A program made the translations under genes and the position numbers. The notes under the pieces were generated by a model. The model was not told where the DNA came from, searched no databases, and saw only the letters and a program-made list of their open reading frames with translations. A stretch of DNA of 5,400 bases from Thioalkalivibrio sp. (lineage in GTDB: Bacteria; Pseudomonadota; Gammaproteobacteria; Ectothiorhodospirales; Ectothiorhodospiraceae), in assembly GCA_003563455.1 (NCBI GenBank), contig PWRV01000195.1, positions 1 through 5,400 on the forward strand, read 5' to 3'. Below are positions 4,480 to 5,400 of this stretch, in pieces (positions within the stretch are counted from its first letter, which is position 1; each line of letters opens with the position of its first letter).

Positions 4480-4522
4480 TCGTTCGCGGGTTCCTGAGCG
4501 GTTCCTAGGAACCCGCGAACGA
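4480..4522. repeat. 16-bp perfect inverted repeat with nested palindrome, next to att-like core
   Basis: TCGTTCGCGGGTTCCT (4480-4495) and AGGAACCCGCGAACGA (4507-4522) are exact reverse complements separated by 11 bases. A second GGTTCCT in the spacer makes the perfect 14-bp palindrome GGTTCCTAGGAACC (4500-4513), so two alternative stems compete for the same right arm. No T-tract follows. The right arm overlaps the first bases of the tRNA-end-like sequence. A recombinase or regulator site, or a leader hairpin controlling the integrase, is plausible. Confidence 0.75.
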
Positions 4523-4540
4523 GAACCCCGGCTCCCACCA
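4520..4540 (+). other. tRNA-3'-end-like attachment core (T-loop to CCA)
   Basis: Bases 4522-4540 (gagaaccccggctcccacc plus final a) with the preceding CG fit tRNA positions 56-76: the end of the T-loop, a T-stem 3' strand ACCCC, an acceptor strand GGCTCCC, discriminator A and CCA (4538-4540). The match fails just upstream, where TT of TTCGA should be. Integrases of the P4 type often recombine in the T-loop, leaving a core of this length. It lies 23 bases before the integrase start. The amino-acid identity cannot be told from this piece. Confidence 0.5.
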
Positions 4541-4563
4541 CAGCAAGCGAGGCATGGACTGCC

Positions 4564-5400
4564 ATGAGTGTGCGAAAGGATACCTCCCGCGTTCGATTCA
4601 CCGCCAACCGTGTCGCGTCGTTCGCCTGCCCACCCGGTAAGCGCGAGGCCTGGTTGTGGGACGAGGCCACTCCGGGCCTTGCACTCAGGGCCCAGGGCCA
4701 GGGTGCGAACGTTTCCTATGTCTTCCAGCGCAAGATGAACGGGCGTGCCGTTCGTGTCGTGATCGGGCGGCGGGAAGCATGGCCTCTGGAAAGCGTCTGG
4801 TCCGGCGCGGGCGCGGAGCGGCGCGAGATCCAGCGCGGGGCGCGCGAAGAGGCACGCCGTCTTAGCGCCTTGGTCGATTCAGGCGTCAATCCGTTGCAGG
4901 AGCGTCGAGAACGCCTCGCGAACGAGCGGACCGAACGGGAACGCGCGGCCCGCGGCGTCGTTACGCTGGGCAAGGTCTGGGCTTCCTACGTTGCCACTAT
5001 GGAAGCCGATTGGAGCGAGGGCCACCGGCACCAGCACGATGTGATGATGCGAGCTCCCGGTCTTCCGCGGAAGCGCGCAGGCGCCCGCACCACGATCGCC
5101 GGGCCGCTGTGGCCGTTGCGGGACGAGCCGCTCCAGGATCTCACCGCTGATCGCCTCGTCAGCTGGCTCGAAAAGGAGACCAGGAAGCGGCCCACGGTGG
5201 TGGCTCTCGCTTTCCGCATGTTGCGCGCATGCCTGCGCTGGGCCGCGGACCGGCCGGAGTTCGCGGGCATGGTCGACGCCGCCGCGCTGCTGTCGAAGGA
5301 TGTGCGGCGCAAGGTTCCGTCACCCAAGGCGAAGAGCGACTGCCTGCAGCGCGAGCAGCTCAGGCCCTGGTTCGACGCGGTGCGTACGCTGCCGCCGGCG
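4564..5400 (+). CDS. Tyrosine-recombinase integrase (DUF4102-type arm domain), N-terminal 279 aa, 3' end outside window
   Basis: The frame is open from ATG 4564 to the right edge without a stop. The start follows GAGG (4549-4552) at 11 bases; GTG 4570 is an alternative. Residues 10-105 match the DUF4102/Arm-type DNA-binding domain of phage P4-like integrases: LWDEATPGLALRAQG (31-45), then NVSYVFQRKMNGRAVRVVIG (49-68) and an EARRLSALVDSGVNPLQERR helix (96-115), the usual phrase before a charged linker. Residues 133-235 look like the SAM-like core-binding domain (LGKVWASYV, then RMLRACLRWAAD at 218-229). The segment LQREQLRPWFDAVRTL (261-276) is the typical entry to the catalytic domain. The catalytic Arg-His-Arg-Tyr residues lie past the edge, so integrity cannot be checked. 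It should catalyse site-specific integration and excision at the adjacent att site. Confidence 0.88.
   Translation, partial: MSVRKDTSRVRFTANRVASFACPPGKREAWLWDEATPGLALRAQGQGANVSYVFQRKMNGRAVRVVIGRREAWPLESVWSGAGAERREIQRGAREEARRLSALVDSGVNPLQERRERLANERTERERAARGVVTLGKVWASYVATMEADWSEGHRHQHDVMMRAPGLPRKRAGARTTIAGPLWPLRDEPLQDLTADRLVSWLEKETRKRPTVVALAFRMLRACLRWAADRPEFAGMVDAAALLSKDVRRKVPSPKAKSDCLQREQLRPWFDAVRTLPPA

Larger units (their letters stand above)
4520..5400 (+). mobile_element. Left end of an integrative element carrying its integrase, continues past the window
   Basis: A tRNA-end-like core followed within 23 bases by an integrase reading inward is the usual entry of a tRNA-borne genomic island or integrative element. 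The absence of the tRNA 5' part suggests that this is an internal junction between tandem elements, or the remains of a rearrangement, rather than the intact tRNA end. Extent and cargo lie outside the window. Confidence 0.5.

Noticed and set aside
4322..4552. An intact, intron-bearing or split tRNA spanning this interval
   Set aside because: On the minus strand no 5' half starting GGGCCCG with a D-arm is present anywhere up to 4552, so the acceptor stem cannot form.
4002..4670. Minus-strand 222-codon frame and the plus-strand frame at 4089-4406
   Set aside because: Both translate through the tRNA fragment and contain the familiar artefact phrases VAGSSPAGPT and GRTRTCNQ; the minus-strand frame also overlaps the integrase start.

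Overview
The window is GC-rich and mostly bacterial accessory DNA. The Rpn/DUF4351 proteins, the Phd/YefM-VapC pair and the GC-rich codon use suggest a proteobacterium, perhaps a gammaproteobacterium of the Chromatiales/Ectothiorhodospiraceae kind. That placement rests on remembered family resemblance and is weak. Nothing here looks like core housekeeping DNA. The content reads as small, separately acquired modules between remnants of mobile DNA.

Layout from left to right. Positions 1-413 (+) hold the C-terminal part of an Rpn/PD-(D/E)XK putative transposase with a charged tetrapeptide repeat and a DUF4351 tail. A convergent intergenic stretch with two palindromes follows. Positions 572-1552 (-) encode a 326-residue conserved protein of unknown function. 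Positions 1553-2015 hold no convincing gene, but a block at 1870-1945 has nested inverted repeats. Positions 2016-2177 (+) are a broken N-terminal fragment that appears to belong to the same Rpn family. Positions 2196-2827 (-) are a two-gene toxin-antitoxin operon: a Phd/YefM-type antitoxin followed by a VapC PIN-domain toxin, with a perfect palindromic operator and a plausible promoter just upstream. The toxin appears to have lost one PIN-domain acidic residue (Gly at position 90).

Positions 2886-3245 are non-coding and rich in inverted repeats. Two small plus-strand genes follow, each with a strong ribosome binding site: a 97-residue glycine-rich hydrophobic protein (3246-3539) and a 78-residue exported protein with a 9-residue helical repeat (3688-3924). 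A terminator-like hairpin separates them, so they are probably independent units.

The right end is an integration hotspot. Positions 4322-4368 (-) are the 3' half of a tRNA with anticodon CAU and no 5' half. Positions 4520-4540 (+) match the shape of the last 21 bases of another tRNA (T-loop to CCA) and sit 23 bp before a tyrosine-recombinase gene with a DUF4102-type arm-binding domain, which starts at 4564 and runs off the window. A 16-bp perfect inverted repeat (4480-4522) overlaps this second tRNA-like end. The best reading is a junction between integrated elements, with the integrase belonging to the element on the right.
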